From: Paramecium tetraurelia
Lineage: Eukaryota > Ciliophora > Oligohymenophorea > Peniculida > Parameciidae
DNA: 64,000 bases
Assembly: GCF_000165425.1 (NCBI RefSeq)
Contig: NW_001799022.1
Coordinates: 62,001-126,000 of the forward strand
Reading direction: 5' to 3'
Shown one piece after another: positions 45,641-56,434 of this stretch (position 1 is its first letter; every line of letters begins with the position of its first letter). The notes under the pieces are model-generated. The model saw only the letters and a list, made by a program, of their open reading frames with translations. It had not been told where the DNA came from and made no database searches. The position numbers were made by a program, and so were the translations under genes.

Positions 45641-48531
45641 TCAACCAATTAATACTTTTATTCCTAGATTTGATAATTATGCTTTCTCCTTGCTAATTTA
45701 GATTTCTTTGACTAGATTACTGTGAAAATGTAATTCTTTTACAGGATATTCTTTTAGACCCTACTTTAAACTAATTAGATGATGCAAGCCTTTTTCTTAT
45801 AACAGATTGTATTATAAATGCAAGCTCTCGATTCTAATTTAGAATAAATGTTTACTAGGTTTTCGTAATGGAATCCAAGATTTTAATGAGTATTTAATCA
45901 CTAAGATCGCATTTGACAAATTTCAAAGTCTTAAGCGAATTGTTTTTTTCCAAAGCATCTGCAATTTTTTATATAAAGAGTTCATTCATTGTAATTTAAC
46001 TGAAATCCGCAGTATCAATTTGATTAGACTTAATTTCCTCAACAATTTGTTCAATCTTAAGTTTTTTGTATGTAATTATTTGTAAATCAGAGCCTTGAAG
46101 CATTTAATTTGTAGCCCGAGAATCAATATTAGAAAATTCATTTTAAAAGGGAACATTCATAAATCGTCTGTTGGTAGGAACAGAATCAAGGTTAGGAGTA
46201 GTTTGTGATTACCCTTCATCATCATAGCTATTGCCCTTTCCTTCACTAGTTCCACAATCAGACTACTCTTCATTTCCTTAATAATAGTCTTCTCTATCAA
46301 GTTTTTCCTCATGATCTCCAACGAATTGAATATCTTGGAATTTATTTGCTTAGCTTTCTAATTTCTTTTTGATCAAATAAGCAATTTTTTCAGAGAGACG
46401 TGGAGCAACCTTAGTAAATTAGGCTTAAATCAGTTCTCTAATAACTTTTTATTTTTTTTGTATGGCAACCTCATCTTCCACATTTTCGTCTTATTTTTTA
46501 GGTTGCTTTGCATCAACATTGATGGGTAAATTTTATTTATTAAAGAAGGTTGGAGGCATCGGTTTAATGGGTCTTATTATAGCTTAATGGTTCTTATCGA
46601 CAATCACTTAAGGTTATTTCTTAGGCTGCCACATGATTTCATTTGGGTTCTATCCAACAAATTCCCTACTAAAAGTGATTTGTAATTGAGGTGGCTAGTA
46701 TACTTGTAAATTTGATTCTTCAGAATCGCTAATATAAAAATCTACAAAAATATGTAGTTCACTCAATAACTCAATGGACTCAACAGATTGTTCAATGTAA
46801 AATATTTTCATAGCAGAATAACTCTATAATTTTTTAATTGTCATCAAGTAGCGTTAAACCTATGGATCAACGTTCATAGGCATAACTTGCTGATGGAAGA
46901 ATTCCTTAAAGATTTAGTCTAATTCATCATCTTATCTCCACAAAAATTGCAGTTAAATTTGATATGCTTTATTTTAATCAGTTACTTAATCTAAGTTACA
47001 ATTGATTTTCAAAGAGGGTTTTTTGTCGCCTGAATATTTTGCTATTAATTCTAAAATGCTCATAAATATCAAAGAGAAATTAGTAGAGTTTCCCTTCATT
47101 TTATCTTAAATACTATTGTCAAAGTATAGATTAATGCTAGTAAATTTTTATAAGTATCTGCCAGCAAATACTTCAATTAAATAAGTTACCAATCCTTTAA
47201 CTACAATATATATAATGATGTCTACATTAAAAGTTTATGAGGTTCGATTATGGAAAGAAGCTTGTTGAAACCTCGTAAGTTTCAAATTCAAAAATTATCT
47301 TATATAAGTCTACAATTGATTAGGAAATCACCTTCAAATCTGATTCTCTTATGATTTCTAAACTTCTCATATTATCCCATTTCTAAAAATCTTGCTATAA
47401 ACTAACGAGCATCTATTGACCACTAGAATGTTAAAATAAAAGGATTTACTTCTATTTAATTTATTGGATTAGGTGATTTTAAAGGACTTTATTTTATTAG
47501 AATGTTTTGTTTGCATTTATACATATCATAAACAACCTCATTTAATTGATTTTGAATGGTTTAATTAGGACTGTTAAAATCTAAAGGTAAGTGAAAGTAT
47601 TACTTCTTTTTAAATTTATTCAGTTATTTTGAGAGAATTCAATGTTAAACATGCTACATTTAGATATTTATGAATTGACTTTTATAGATTGTCTTCTTTC
47701 TGACTCTAGAACTTCGCCAATTTATTTTCAGTGATAACTTGAGCCGTTTGTTATTGCTATTATTATTGCGACTAATTTTTATTTTATTGCATGATTAAGC
47801 TTTATTCAAGAGATTACTATATTAAGACAGTATTCATTTGAACAATCAATTATTTGGAATCTTAATTTAGGTATTGTAAGAATAAGTCTTAATCCTAAAA
47901 TATCTCTTTCAATGATCCTCCTAATTTAACTCCGCAATTTGCAGTCAGTTCTCGAGCCATTTTGTTTGACCAGTGTATTTGAGATTTGATGTTTACTATA
48001 AACAATGGAAATGGTAATTCCTATAAGAATTTCTCATCCTAATCCACTTTTTGTTTTTTCTACTTATGTTTAAAATAGTTACTTTTGTTAATATTTCTTC
48101 AACATGTTGTTTGGCATAAATGTATATTGCCAAAGCAATTATTAGAATAACGAATAATATTTGTTAATTGTAATTGTAAGGCCCCGATATCAGGAAAGCT
48201 CCGATTTAATTCAATATTATAAAAAGGTTAGATTTCTCAATTAAGGCTATGGGAATCAATACAGTTGCTGCTTAGACATAATAGGGATTGTATTTGCTTA
48301 AGTAAAAGTACATGTAACTTTGAAGTAAAAAGACTAGAATCAAAGTAAGTTTTTTAGTTATAATATAGATGGAAGCAAAGAATATGTTGAATAGCATCCA
48401 CATCTAATAAATGTCTTTGGGATTCTAAAATATAGATTTTCATTTACGAATTCTTATTGTTTTAAGTCAATATGCACGGAGACAACGTAGAAAACAATAT
48501 GAATCACTATAAATTCATATATTTATCTCAT
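45641..48531 (-). CDS. Multi-span membrane protein with PAS-like, degenerate kinase-like and LRR parts
   Basis: About 900 residues. ATG 48,531 (MRQIYEFIVIHIVFYVVSVH) opens several membrane helices, including MWMLFNIFFASIYIITKK, LTLILVFLLQSYMYFYL, VQAATVLIPIALI and QILFVILIIALAIYIYA. A PAS-like segment follows (ELPFPLFIVNIKSQIHWSNK). Near 47,050-47,100, GNSTNFSLIFMSILELIAKY with SGDKKPSLKI resembles the N-box region of histidine-kinase ATPases, but the catalytic Asn is not seen, so activity is doubtful. After an acidic/Gln-rich linker the C-terminus has two or three leucine-rich repeats of the RNase-inhibitor type (KTLKFVKCDLSDQILIKIL, IESLHLQYNLLQEKG). It looks like a ciliate membrane sensor family; ligand unknown. 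Confidence 0.68.
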
Positions 48532-48550
48532 TTAATATATAATTTTTATA

Positions 48551-49042
48551 TCAATATTTTCGTTCTGTTCGTAATGATAAATCGTCAAGTTTGGCATCGT
48601 TATATTGAAATTCACATTCATCTGCTGACTTTTTATCTTTGAAAAAGGCTTTCAAAACTACCTTTAATGTAGTAAATATTTACTTTTGTTTCCGCCTCGT
48701 TTTCTTGTATATTATTGGCAATAATATGAAGTTTAACCAAATTCCCGCATCTAGATCTTATATCACTCTAACTTAAGGCAATCTAAATACCATAAGGTCA
48801 GATATTTAATTCTTGGCTAGAAAATTGTAAATATCAATTTCATATAAATCCCTTGGATTGGCTCCATTTTATTATCTCCAATCATTTCTTCTTTATTTAT
48901 CCCTATTTCGATTCTACGAATTGTCTCTTGGCCTATTAAAGTTATTCTTTGTCTTTCTAATGCGCCTAGATTAATTTTGCTGCTTTTAATGTCTGGGCTT
49001 TTTGATATTTGATTCCAAATTAATTTCTTCTACTTCTGACAT
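48551..49042 (-). CDS. Basic Arg/Asn-rich protein, possible RNA-binding
   Basis: About 150 residues. MSEVEEINLESNIKKPRHQK is followed by a strongly basic stretch (QSRRIRKTKNNFNRPRDNSQ, NRNRDKQRRNDWRQQNGANP), then a compact domain beginning LYEIDIYNFLAKNQISDLMV and, after an intron, SQSDIRSRCGNLVKLHIIAN, ending KLDDLSLRTERKY at TGA 48,551. The basic part suggests nucleic-acid binding (inference). I do not recognise the domain. It starts 22 bp from the divergent rhomboid-like gene and ends 20 bp before the start of the membrane-sensor gene. Confidence 0.72.
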
Positions 49043-49064
49043 TAAATTAAAATTAATAATTAAA
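49043..49064. promoter_or_regulatory. 22-bp divergent intergenic spacer
   Basis: Only 22 bases, almost all A/T, separate the ATG of the basic protein (minus) from the ATG of the rhomboid-like protein (plus). Shared promoter elements must overlap coding sequence or be extremely short. It is the tightest divergent pair in the window. Confidence 0.5.
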
Positions 49065-50005
49065 ATGGCAAATTTACATGGCTATGGAGAATATCCACCA
49101 GATTAATAGTAAAGAAGACAGCCAAGGACACTACGCGATTATTTCGGAGACAGTATAAAACGATTCCCATTTATAGGTTATTTCAATATTCAATAAATTA
49201 GGAGCTTAAGTTCTAAAAACGAATCCCAGATAAATGCATTACTTTGAAATGTTATAGAATAATTATTTTCCAGGATACAAAATACAATCTGTTACAACAT
49301 TAGCAATTTTTGTTTATACTTTAATATTTACTCTATGTATCTTTGGAGGAATTGAAAAATAAGGATAATTTTTAGAAATCAGTGATGCAACACTTTAAAG
49401 TCATGGGGGTTTAGTTACAAATCAAATCAAAAATGAGTTCATGTTCTAATAACTATTTACAAGCATCTTTTTGAGTAGAGATTTTTATCACTATTTTTGC
49501 ATTGTTTTCTTGTTACTCCTATTATTATCCAGTTTTGAATATGCATCAGGTCCTCTTGTAGCCATTTCTTTATATATTTTTAGTGGAGCTTTGGGAGCAT
49601 TATTTGGAAGTTCTATTAATTGTTGTACAGATCTGATTTATTTACATGCAAATACTGCTATTTACGGATTGATAGGGGCATTCTTAGGGGTATTATTCTA
49701 TTTAAATTTAGTGTATAATTTTAAATTGGTGCACGCTTGAGATTTTGAATGAAATGAGAGCATTTCTATGTTGTTTTATGTGGATTCTATTGACATTTGT
49801 CTTAGTCATCACGTTATCAGCTATTAACACAAATCACAATGATAAATATGGCTAGATTGGAGGATTGATTACTGGGTTTTTCCTTTCATTAGCAATTGTT
49901 CCACCAATGAATTAGGATAGTTATGAAGACAAAGCAAAAATATTTGGTTGGACATTTTTAGGAATATTTGCTTTCATTAGCACTTTGATGATTATTGTAA
50001 TGTGA
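49065..50005 (+). CDS. Rhomboid-like membrane protein lacking catalytic residues
   Basis: About 298 residues after introns of 25 nt (near 49,164) and 22 nt (near 49,688). Cytosolic N-terminus MANLHGYGEYPPDQQQRRQP, then helix 1 (SVTTLAIFVYTLIFTLCIFG), the L1 loop ending FMFQQLFTSIFLSRDFYHYF, and helices with ISLYIFSGALGALFGSSINC. The catalytic motif position reads LHANTAIYGLIGA where active rhomboids have VGASGAIFGLLGA, so Ser is Asn (AAT, 49,651-49,653). In the last catalytic helix DKYGQIGGLITGFFLSLA has Gln (TAG, 49,853-49,855) for the His of GHxGG. Both dyad residues are gone, so this is a pseudoprotease like iRhoms, which bind client membrane proteins without cutting them. Ends ISTLMIIVM at TGA 50,003-50,005. 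Confidence 0.85.
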
Positions 50006-50265
50006 TATTATATTATTATCTTAATTAATATATCATATTTATCATTAAGGATAAACAGAAGAATTTTAAGAAAAATGAGTAAAACATTCTATAAAGGGGT
50101 AAAAATAAGTTGCTCCAAAATTTTAATTGATTTATTTTATTGTTTTAATAAATTAAATTAACTTATATTTAATTCAGTTCATATCTGCATGCATATTAAG
50201 CATACACATTTTTAAGTGGAAAATCACTTAAAACTGTCTATACTCTCTTATCTATATGTATAAAA

Positions 50266-50478
50266 ATGAGTGCAATATCTTAAGTTACAATTGTTGTGAC
50301 TCTTAGTATCATTTAAATTCTAAGTAGTCTTGCGAATGGCTTAAAGTTAAAGTATTAGGCTTTCCAGCACATTTTTGATTGCCATTTCAAAAGAAAATTT
50401 GTTACATTCTTTATTATTTTTAAATTTGAGATTTTAATTCATATTTATAAACTGCTTATTTTCATCCTCAATCGTTGA
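50266..50478 (+). CDS. Possible small hydrophobic protein, 70 aa
   Basis: An open ciliate-code frame reads MSAISQVTIVVTLSIIQILS then SLANGLKLKYQAFQHIFDCH and a hydrophobic tail to TGA 50,476-50,478. The N-terminus resembles a signal peptide or anchor. The second half is Phe/Ile-rich, as AT-rich non-coding DNA would give. It stands alone between the rhomboid-like and WD40 genes. A chance ORF cannot be excluded. Confidence 0.28.
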
Positions 50479-50817
50479 CATCTCAATCAAAATCAATAAA
50501 AATTCTTTAATTTTCTCAAAAAATAACAATACAAATTTGAGAATTCAGTTTTAATTTTGATTAATTTTATAGAAGCAAAATATATTATGAGATTATATTG
50601 GGATTAAAGATTAAGGATTCCATTGTAAAGCATGATCTAATGGGAATAGATTATAATTAAAAATAAAAATTAAACTTGAAAATATCAATATTGTGAGATT
50701 AAGTGCAAGTTGTTATTTTTAGTTTAATGGGAAGTATCCTTTTTTAATTTAAAAGCAATTAACTAATTCATCTCTTAATTAATTATTATTATATCATAAT
50801 CTTATTTCAGATTATAA
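50479..50817. other. Intergenic, AT-rich
   Basis: This 339-base stretch upstream of the WD40 gene has long A/T runs and no coding-like frame; it presumably carries the promoter of that gene. Confidence 0.45.
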
Positions 50818-51852
50818 ATGTCTTTGAGCATAACGAAACACCCCGAATCTTTTACAATAAATTCAGAACCTAACCCTAGGGAATGCTCAAACATGTATAA
50901 CTTAATCACTAGTTTTGAATACTCATAATAGTGTAGAGCTTTTGGTTTCAATGCATCCGATAACATTTGGGTGTTGGGTTATGGATTTGAAATTTTGGTT
51001 TGCTAAAAAGAGAATGAGACCTTGCGAGTCGATTAGATTCTATAAGGACACACGTCTTGTGTTACTAATATTCTTTATAGTAACAAAGAAGATATGTTTT
51101 TTTCGACCGGGAGTTGGAATGATAATGTCATAGTTTGGACCAGAGACTTGGATGGAATTTGGAATAAGCAATATCTCATCTACAAGGAAGGGCAGACTAG
51201 AGAATTTGAAGTCGTTTAGTTGATCCTCAACGAAAATGAGGATGAACTAATAGGGGTAATGGATTACAATTTTATAATTGTATGGAAGAAAACACCTGAA
51301 AAAAAATGGATAAATAGCTAGATTATTCCCATAAGTCAAAATGAACTTGCTCAAATCCATTAGGTGAGCTATGATATACAGTTTTATAAAATAATAATCA
51401 TAACATAAAACGGTTAGGTTTAAATTCTTGCAAAGAATTAATTGGATTTATGGAAGAAGAGGCAGTCAATCAATCTCAAAGCGATAAAAGGCAAGAAATA
51501 ATACAATATTGACAATGATTCATTGGTCATCTAGGGGTTGAAAGGAGAATAATTATTATTTAATTTTAATAGAGAAAATGAATTGTATGAAGAGAGCTAG
51601 AGAGAAGTATCCTAGACTCTCAATTAGATATTTGAGATGAATACTTAAATGTCATAAAGTCAGGAAATATGTGCATTGAGGAAAAACAAACTTCTGTAGA
51701 TATTAAAAAAGGATACAAAAAATTTATATTAATAAATTTAGACTATCCAATTTGAACAAAACTTCTTCTATTAGTTTTCAAAGAATGGGTAGTATTTAAT
51801 AACATGGGATTATTCAAAATAGATTTAAATATGGAAATATAAAAGTGATTGA
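50818..51852 (+). CDS. WD40-repeat protein
   Basis: An intron-free frame of 344 residues (MSLSITKHPESFTINSEPNP) to TGA 51,850-51,852. WD40 units are visible: FGFNASDNIWVLGYGFEILV, then LQGHTSCVTNILYSNKEDMF and FSTGSWNDNVIVW (GH...WD-like core), GVMDYNFIIVWKK, and FFYQFSKNGQYLITWDYSKQ with IQIWKYKSD at the end. Five to seven blades are likely, two or three of them degenerate. Paramecium has many such stand-alone WD40 proteins, and I cannot assign a specific orthologue. Being intron-free is unusual for a 1-kb gene in this window, shared only with TDP1 among the larger genes. Confidence 0.85.
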
Positions 51853-52143
51853 ACTTAATTTTATCTAAATAAATTATTTTATATTATATTTTATATTACT
51901 TATTAAATTATTAGTTAATATCGAATTACAAATTAAAAGACAGAAATAATATTGAGATGAGAAAAGCAATTGTGAGATAGAATTGATTGACAATTTTAAG
52001 TCCAGTATTAGGAAATTGTAAATCTACAATCTGATTGGAAGGAGTGAGTATTAAAGAGATACGTAATTTGTGATTAATTAAAAAGGGAATAAAATATATC
52101 TAATATAATTTTTATTAGGATTTAATTTTATTAATTAAAAATA

Positions 52144-52789
52144 ATGGGTGATATTATCCCTAATTAACTATTTGTTGCTGGGTACAGCCGTAGCAAGGTA
52201 TAGGATGAGAAGGACGTGAGAGATATCTTCAAAAAGTACGGAGCTATCAAAGAAGTTGCGTACAAGGGATCTTATTCATTTGTTGTATGAACTAATTTCG
52301 AAATTAAGACCTTCAGTAATGAGTAGGAAGCACAAGAGGCTTTGAAGAGTACCAACGGGTAAACTTACAATGGCCAAAAATTGAAAGTGGATGTGGTTGA
52401 CAATCGTAAAGGAAGGAAGACAGGTCCAAATGAGGAAGATAAATGTTTCAAATGCAATAAAGGTGGTCATTGGTAAATGTTTAATTAAATTTCTAGGGCT
52501 CGTAATTGTCCCAATATCAAATCACCTAGACGTAGTAGGAGAAGATCCGATTCGAGATCAAAGTATAAAGATATTTAAATTTAGGCGCCGTCACAGAAGA
52601 TCTGAATCAAGATCATATTCTTCTTATTCATCATCCAGATCTAGAAGAAGAAGATATCAAAACAAAAGAAAGAGACACAGCAGAAGCCCTAGAAGAGATC
52701 AAAGGATCAGAAAAAGAAGTGTTAGTCCAAAGAGATCACCTTCTGATTCAGCCTCATCCAAAAGACCGAATTCAAACTCAAAATCTTGA
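52144..52789 (+). CDS. SR-type splicing factor: RRM + CCHC zinc knuckle + RS domain
   Basis: 191 residues after removing introns of 24, 24 and 22 nt. The RRM (residues 8-75) has RNP2 LFVAGY and a weak RNP1 KGSYSFVTF, with NEQEAQEALKSTNGQTYNGQ in helix 2. A CCHC knuckle follows: CFKCNKGGHWARNCPN. The tail is RS-rich: RRSRRRSDSRSK, SYSSYSSSRSRRRRY, RHSRSPRRDQRIRKRSVSP. This order (RRM, zinc knuckle, RS) is that of SRSF7/9G8 and plant RSZ22. It should bind RNA and recruit spliceosome parts to the very short introns, with SR-kinase control (family knowledge). The 3' end is 95 bp from TDP1. Confidence 0.92.
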
Positions 52790-52883
52790 TAAAGAATGGG
52801 AAAAAAAACTCATTTTATTACAAAAGAAATATAAACAATTAATTGAATATAATTTATTCAATTCTTCTCATAACATTATCATT

Positions 52884-54482
52884 ATGAAAAAAAGAACACT
52901 TCAGGATCTGTCTGAAGAACAAGCCCAGATTAATTAATCTTACATCGAAATCAATTCGGTTTAGAAGGAACTCTATTTAGAAAACCAAAAAAGGCTGAAA
53001 GAAAAGCAAAAAGAGAGCAACCCCATTGTAGTCATCGAAGACGATGAAATCAAATAGCCGGTTGAAGAAGGTGAACTTTAATTATCTTTTCCTATTGGAA
53101 CATTTTGTTTGAATTGTCTGACACAGTATCCTACAGATGATAGACAGCCACATCACTTACCATTTATTAACATCCTTTACGAAAATGCACATATAGATGT
53201 CAAAACTTAAAAGCCAAAAAAAACATTGGAAAGTGCTCTAATGACTTGCTTTAAATTTGAAGATGAATTATTAGAACCTTTAGTAAAATCAGGTGTTCAA
53301 CTCTACATTGTGAATGACAATGACAATTTAAACAAGAAGCTTGAAATTATTGAAAGATATAACAATTATCCAAATTGGACGGTAATTAAGCCATCAAAAT
53401 TGAGTACCAATATGTTTGGAGGTGCATTCCACCCTAAAATATGGATTCTAAAATTTCCTAAATTTATTCGGATTGTCATCGGAAGTTAAAATTTACATGT
53501 TGGAGATTGGACAATATGGTCTTAAGGAATGTGGATTTAAGACTTCAAAATAGGGAAAAGTGAGTTAGACCAAACCTCTTAAGAGTTCAAAAGCATGCTC
53601 AGAGAATTCTTATACGAAATATTGCCTACCTCTCATAAATTTGAAGATCTCCTCAAAATTAAATATGATGATTATGATTTCAAAGATGTTAATATCAGAC
53701 TCATCACATCCATCCCAGGCAGATTCGTAGGCAATTAATTATTTAAATATGGTATGATGAGACTGCAGTCAGTCATATATTAAGAACTTTGCAATAACAA
53801 AATGGAAATCCCTAAATAAGTTTGTGTCACTTATTAAACCACTAGTATAGGATAGATGGATAATAATTACGTTGATTTTGTATTGTAGTGTTGCACAGGA
53901 AGGGTTTATAAATAACAATTACCAAACGAGTAGAGTACCAAAAAAATAAACTAGATGATTCTAAATCAATAAGAGGAAGAATAATCAAAATTGAAATTAA
54001 TATATCCGACAGCAGATTATATTGAAAATTAGACTCATGGAGGAGTTGACTTTGCTAATCCATTGCACTTAAAATAGTAATCATATGAAAGTCCTAAATT
54101 TCCTAAGCATCTATTTTATAAATACTAAGGGTCAGATCACTACTATTGGCATACTGGTAACATTCCTCATTTAAAGGTTATGATAATTACAGGTTTAGAT
54201 GAAGATATAAATGATTAGACATCTATATATATTGGAAGTCATAATTTTAGTTAAGGTGCTTGGGGAAAAATGGAAAAAAATGCAACGCAATTGTTCATCT
54301 CTAATACAGAATTAGGTGTCTTATATCCTCCAAAAAAAAATTCAGCTCAAATTAAATAATAAATTATAGAATAACTTTCATTCAAATTTCCTCCATTAAA
54401 GTATGATAAGGATGATCAACCTTGGATTGTTGAGGCATATTATGAAAGATTGTCAAAAGAATACTAGTAATAAAATAAATGA
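52884..54482 (+). CDS. TDP1: Tyrosyl-DNA phosphodiesterase 1 (TDP1)
   Basis: 532 residues in one uninterrupted frame. Both HKD-type catalytic motifs of the phospholipase-D superfamily are intact: GGAFHPKIWILKFPKFIRIV with SQNLHVGDWT (His183, Lys185, Asn), and IPHLKVMII with SIYIGSHNFSQGAWGKMEKN (His429, Lys431, Asn), followed by ATQLFISNTELGVLYPP as in human (NGTQLMIRSYELGVLFLP). GMWIQDF matches the human QGIWLSP. The enzyme removes stalled topoisomerase I and other 3' adducts from DNA ends. An N-terminal disordered region of about 90 residues (KEKQKESNPIVVIEDDEIKQ) includes a SUMO-interaction-like VVIEDDE (inference). DNA-end processing could matter in a ciliate that breaks and rejoins its genome at each sexual cycle. 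Confidence 0.95.
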
Positions 54483-54542
54483 TATTTTCTTTTTTGTTAA
54501 TATTAATATTAAAGATATTCCTTATTAATTTAATAATTAATT

Positions 54543-54716
54543 ATGGACTCAGAAGTACCAAAAAAAGGGTGTAAATGCAAAAATGGAGCCTGTTGCAAGT
54601 GTGCCCCAGTAAGAAGAATCATGAATTAATGCATTTAAAATAATGGAGAAGAGAAATGCCAAACTTTTAGAGACTCATGGAAGGAGTGTATTGCATATTA
54701 CAAAAGTTTAGGTTGA
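54543..54716 (+). CDS. COX17: COX17-like copper chaperone
   Basis: 57 residues, no intron: MDSEVPKKGCKCKNGACC then KCAPVRRIMNQCIQNNGE, EKCQTFRDSWKECIAYYKSLG. The Cys-Cys-x-Cys copper site (ACCKC) and twin C-x9-C spacing (NQC...EKC; KEC) align with COX17 ([40 protein letters not shown]). COX17 carries Cu(I) in the mitochondrial intermembrane space to SCO1 and COX11 for cytochrome oxidase. Two in-frame TAA codons are Gln. It follows TDP1 by 60 bp on the same strand. An additional N-terminal Cys pair (CKC) lies just before the copper site. Confidence 0.92.
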
Positions 54717-55114
54717 TTATAAAATCATAATTTTCACTAAAAAATAATTTACAAATATGAGATCTTGAAAGATGTCTATATATCATAAATTTTTATAATC
54801 TTCTGAATGCCTTAAAATATCAGAAAATAGAAATTGTGTTATAATATTCCTTTTTTATTTGATTTAATCTTAGCTCTTTTCAATAACATAAATCAAGTAG
54901 TTCAATTTTTACAAGTGATGCCAATTGAGATTTTTGCTGGGATAATTCTTTTATTCTTATTATTTGCTTAAGGTATATTCAACTTTCAAATTAATGAAAT
55001 AATATTATTTAATATTAACTAAATAAATTAGAACATATATCTATTACTTTATATCTGATACGACAGTTATAGATTTGGAATTTTATATAATTTATATGTT
55101 AATATAATATCAAA
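54717..55114. other. Intergenic, AT-rich
   Basis: About 400 bases between COX17 and the next plus-strand gene with no coding-like frame. Confidence 0.45.
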
Positions 55115-55515
55115 ATGTCAAAAATAAAGTAAGAGGATAATTTTTCCAATTCAGTATTCTACAAAAAATAAAAACTAAGAACTATAAAAAATAAATGCAT
55201 CCAATCATTAGCAAAAATTCTAAATTTATCAGTTTACTCTGTTCTTACATTGTTGAATAAAGGTAAAATGGAGCTGAGATGTTATATGCAGAGAATAATA
55301 ATCTAGTTATTAATGAATGGCATTTTAAGACTTTTTCCAAAAAAATGATTATCAGTGCTTAAAATACATTATAATAAAATCCTCCAATACAAGCCTACAA
55401 TAAATATATCTCCAAAATATTGTTTAAATTTATTTCTTCATATAATGATAAATTGGAATTGATTTTGTGTATAATTGATTGTACAAAAAATATACACGAA
55501 AATAAGAGGAAATGA
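55115..55515 (+). CDS. Uncharacterised protein, about 124 aa
   Basis: With a 26-nt intron near 55,155 the frame reads MSKIKQEDNFSNS, NYKKQMHPIISKNSKFISLL, then QNGAEMLYAENNNLVINEWH and FKTFSKKMIISAQNTLQQNP to TGA 55,513-55,515. The segment PPIQAYNKYISKILFKFISS faintly recalls the beginning of a P/U-type cyclin box, but the following cyclin-fold residues are not present in any frame I could join, so I do not call it a cyclin. Plus-strand coding character continues weakly past the stop (IRGNDFIVEY near 55,500), so the gene may extend with another intron. The neighbouring minus gene ends 175 bp on. Confidence 0.5.
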
Positions 55516-55689
55516 TTTTATAGTTGAATATATTATGAGTATTCTGTGTCTTTGTATTATTAAATTTTTAATCTTTATTCCTCTTATTACTTTTTTTCCA
55601 TTATCTTTTCTTAGTTCTCATCTTCCTTTAGTTCTGAAGGTAGGCTCATGTTCCTTTTTCTTTCTATAGTAATAATATCATCAGATTAT

Positions 55690-56372
55690 TCAACAGAATT
55701 GTCTGCTTTACATTACTAAAATACAATTTTGCTATTGTTATTACTTAACATTAAACTAATTTTGATCCTGCAAAACTAGGGTTCTCTTTTTTTAGCTAAT
55801 TTATGATTGATTTATTTTGATCGGATGATGGTTTTACAGCTGGTTATATAAGATTCTGACTGCAACTACTAGACTTGCTAGTGATTTGCTATTTTTAAGT
55901 TTAAAGGATAGGCACTAAACTTGATCTATGAGTTTATCTATTTGTATCTGACATAAGTTTGTCGTTTTCTAATGATTACTTTTATCAATACCCAAGATTT
56001 TGTTACTAGGAGACAGTAATAAGCCTGAAGATTAAGGATAATTATCGACTTAATTTTTTTTAGAATTATTTTGATCTATTTCATTAGGTTTTGAAGACCT
56101 TAAAGCACTAACATTTTTTTTTACTATTATAGGGTGTAAACTTACTTGAGGATGTTTAGTTTTAGATAGTCAACTTTGTTTAAAATACTTCCTCGCTTTG
56201 TTTTTTCGTATTTTGCTTAAATAGAATAAGTATATACTTTTAAAATAATTTTTTGAGATTTCTGTGAAATCTTCTAATTGTATTTTGATCTGATTAAATA
56301 TGATAGAGAAACCAAGAAATTTAAGGATATTTAGCCAATAGCAATATCTAGCCCTGTTATATCAAAAATCAT
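55690..56372 (-). CDS. Uncharacterised Lys/Ser/Gln-rich protein
   Basis: From ATG 56,372: MIFDITGLDIAIGQISLNFL then VSLSYLIRSKYNQKISQKSQ, a 22-nt intron, a basic region, a second 22-nt intron, and SALRSSKPNEIDQNNSKKNQ, VDNYPQSSGLLLSPSNKILG. The last part is polar and low-complexity. About 205 residues. The N-terminal 30 residues are hydrophobic but not a clean membrane helix. No family recognised. The position of the stop depends on a possible third intron near 55,740. Confidence 0.5.
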
Positions 56373-56434
56373 TTTGAAAATAAAATTTAATTTTAATAAG
56401 CATAATTATATAATTAATAATTGCATATAATTTC

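Noticed and set aside
55115-55515. Cyclin-box assignment from PPIQAYNKYISKIL
   Set aside because: Only one short segment is similar; the rest of the cyclin fold could not be found in any frame joined by plausible introns.
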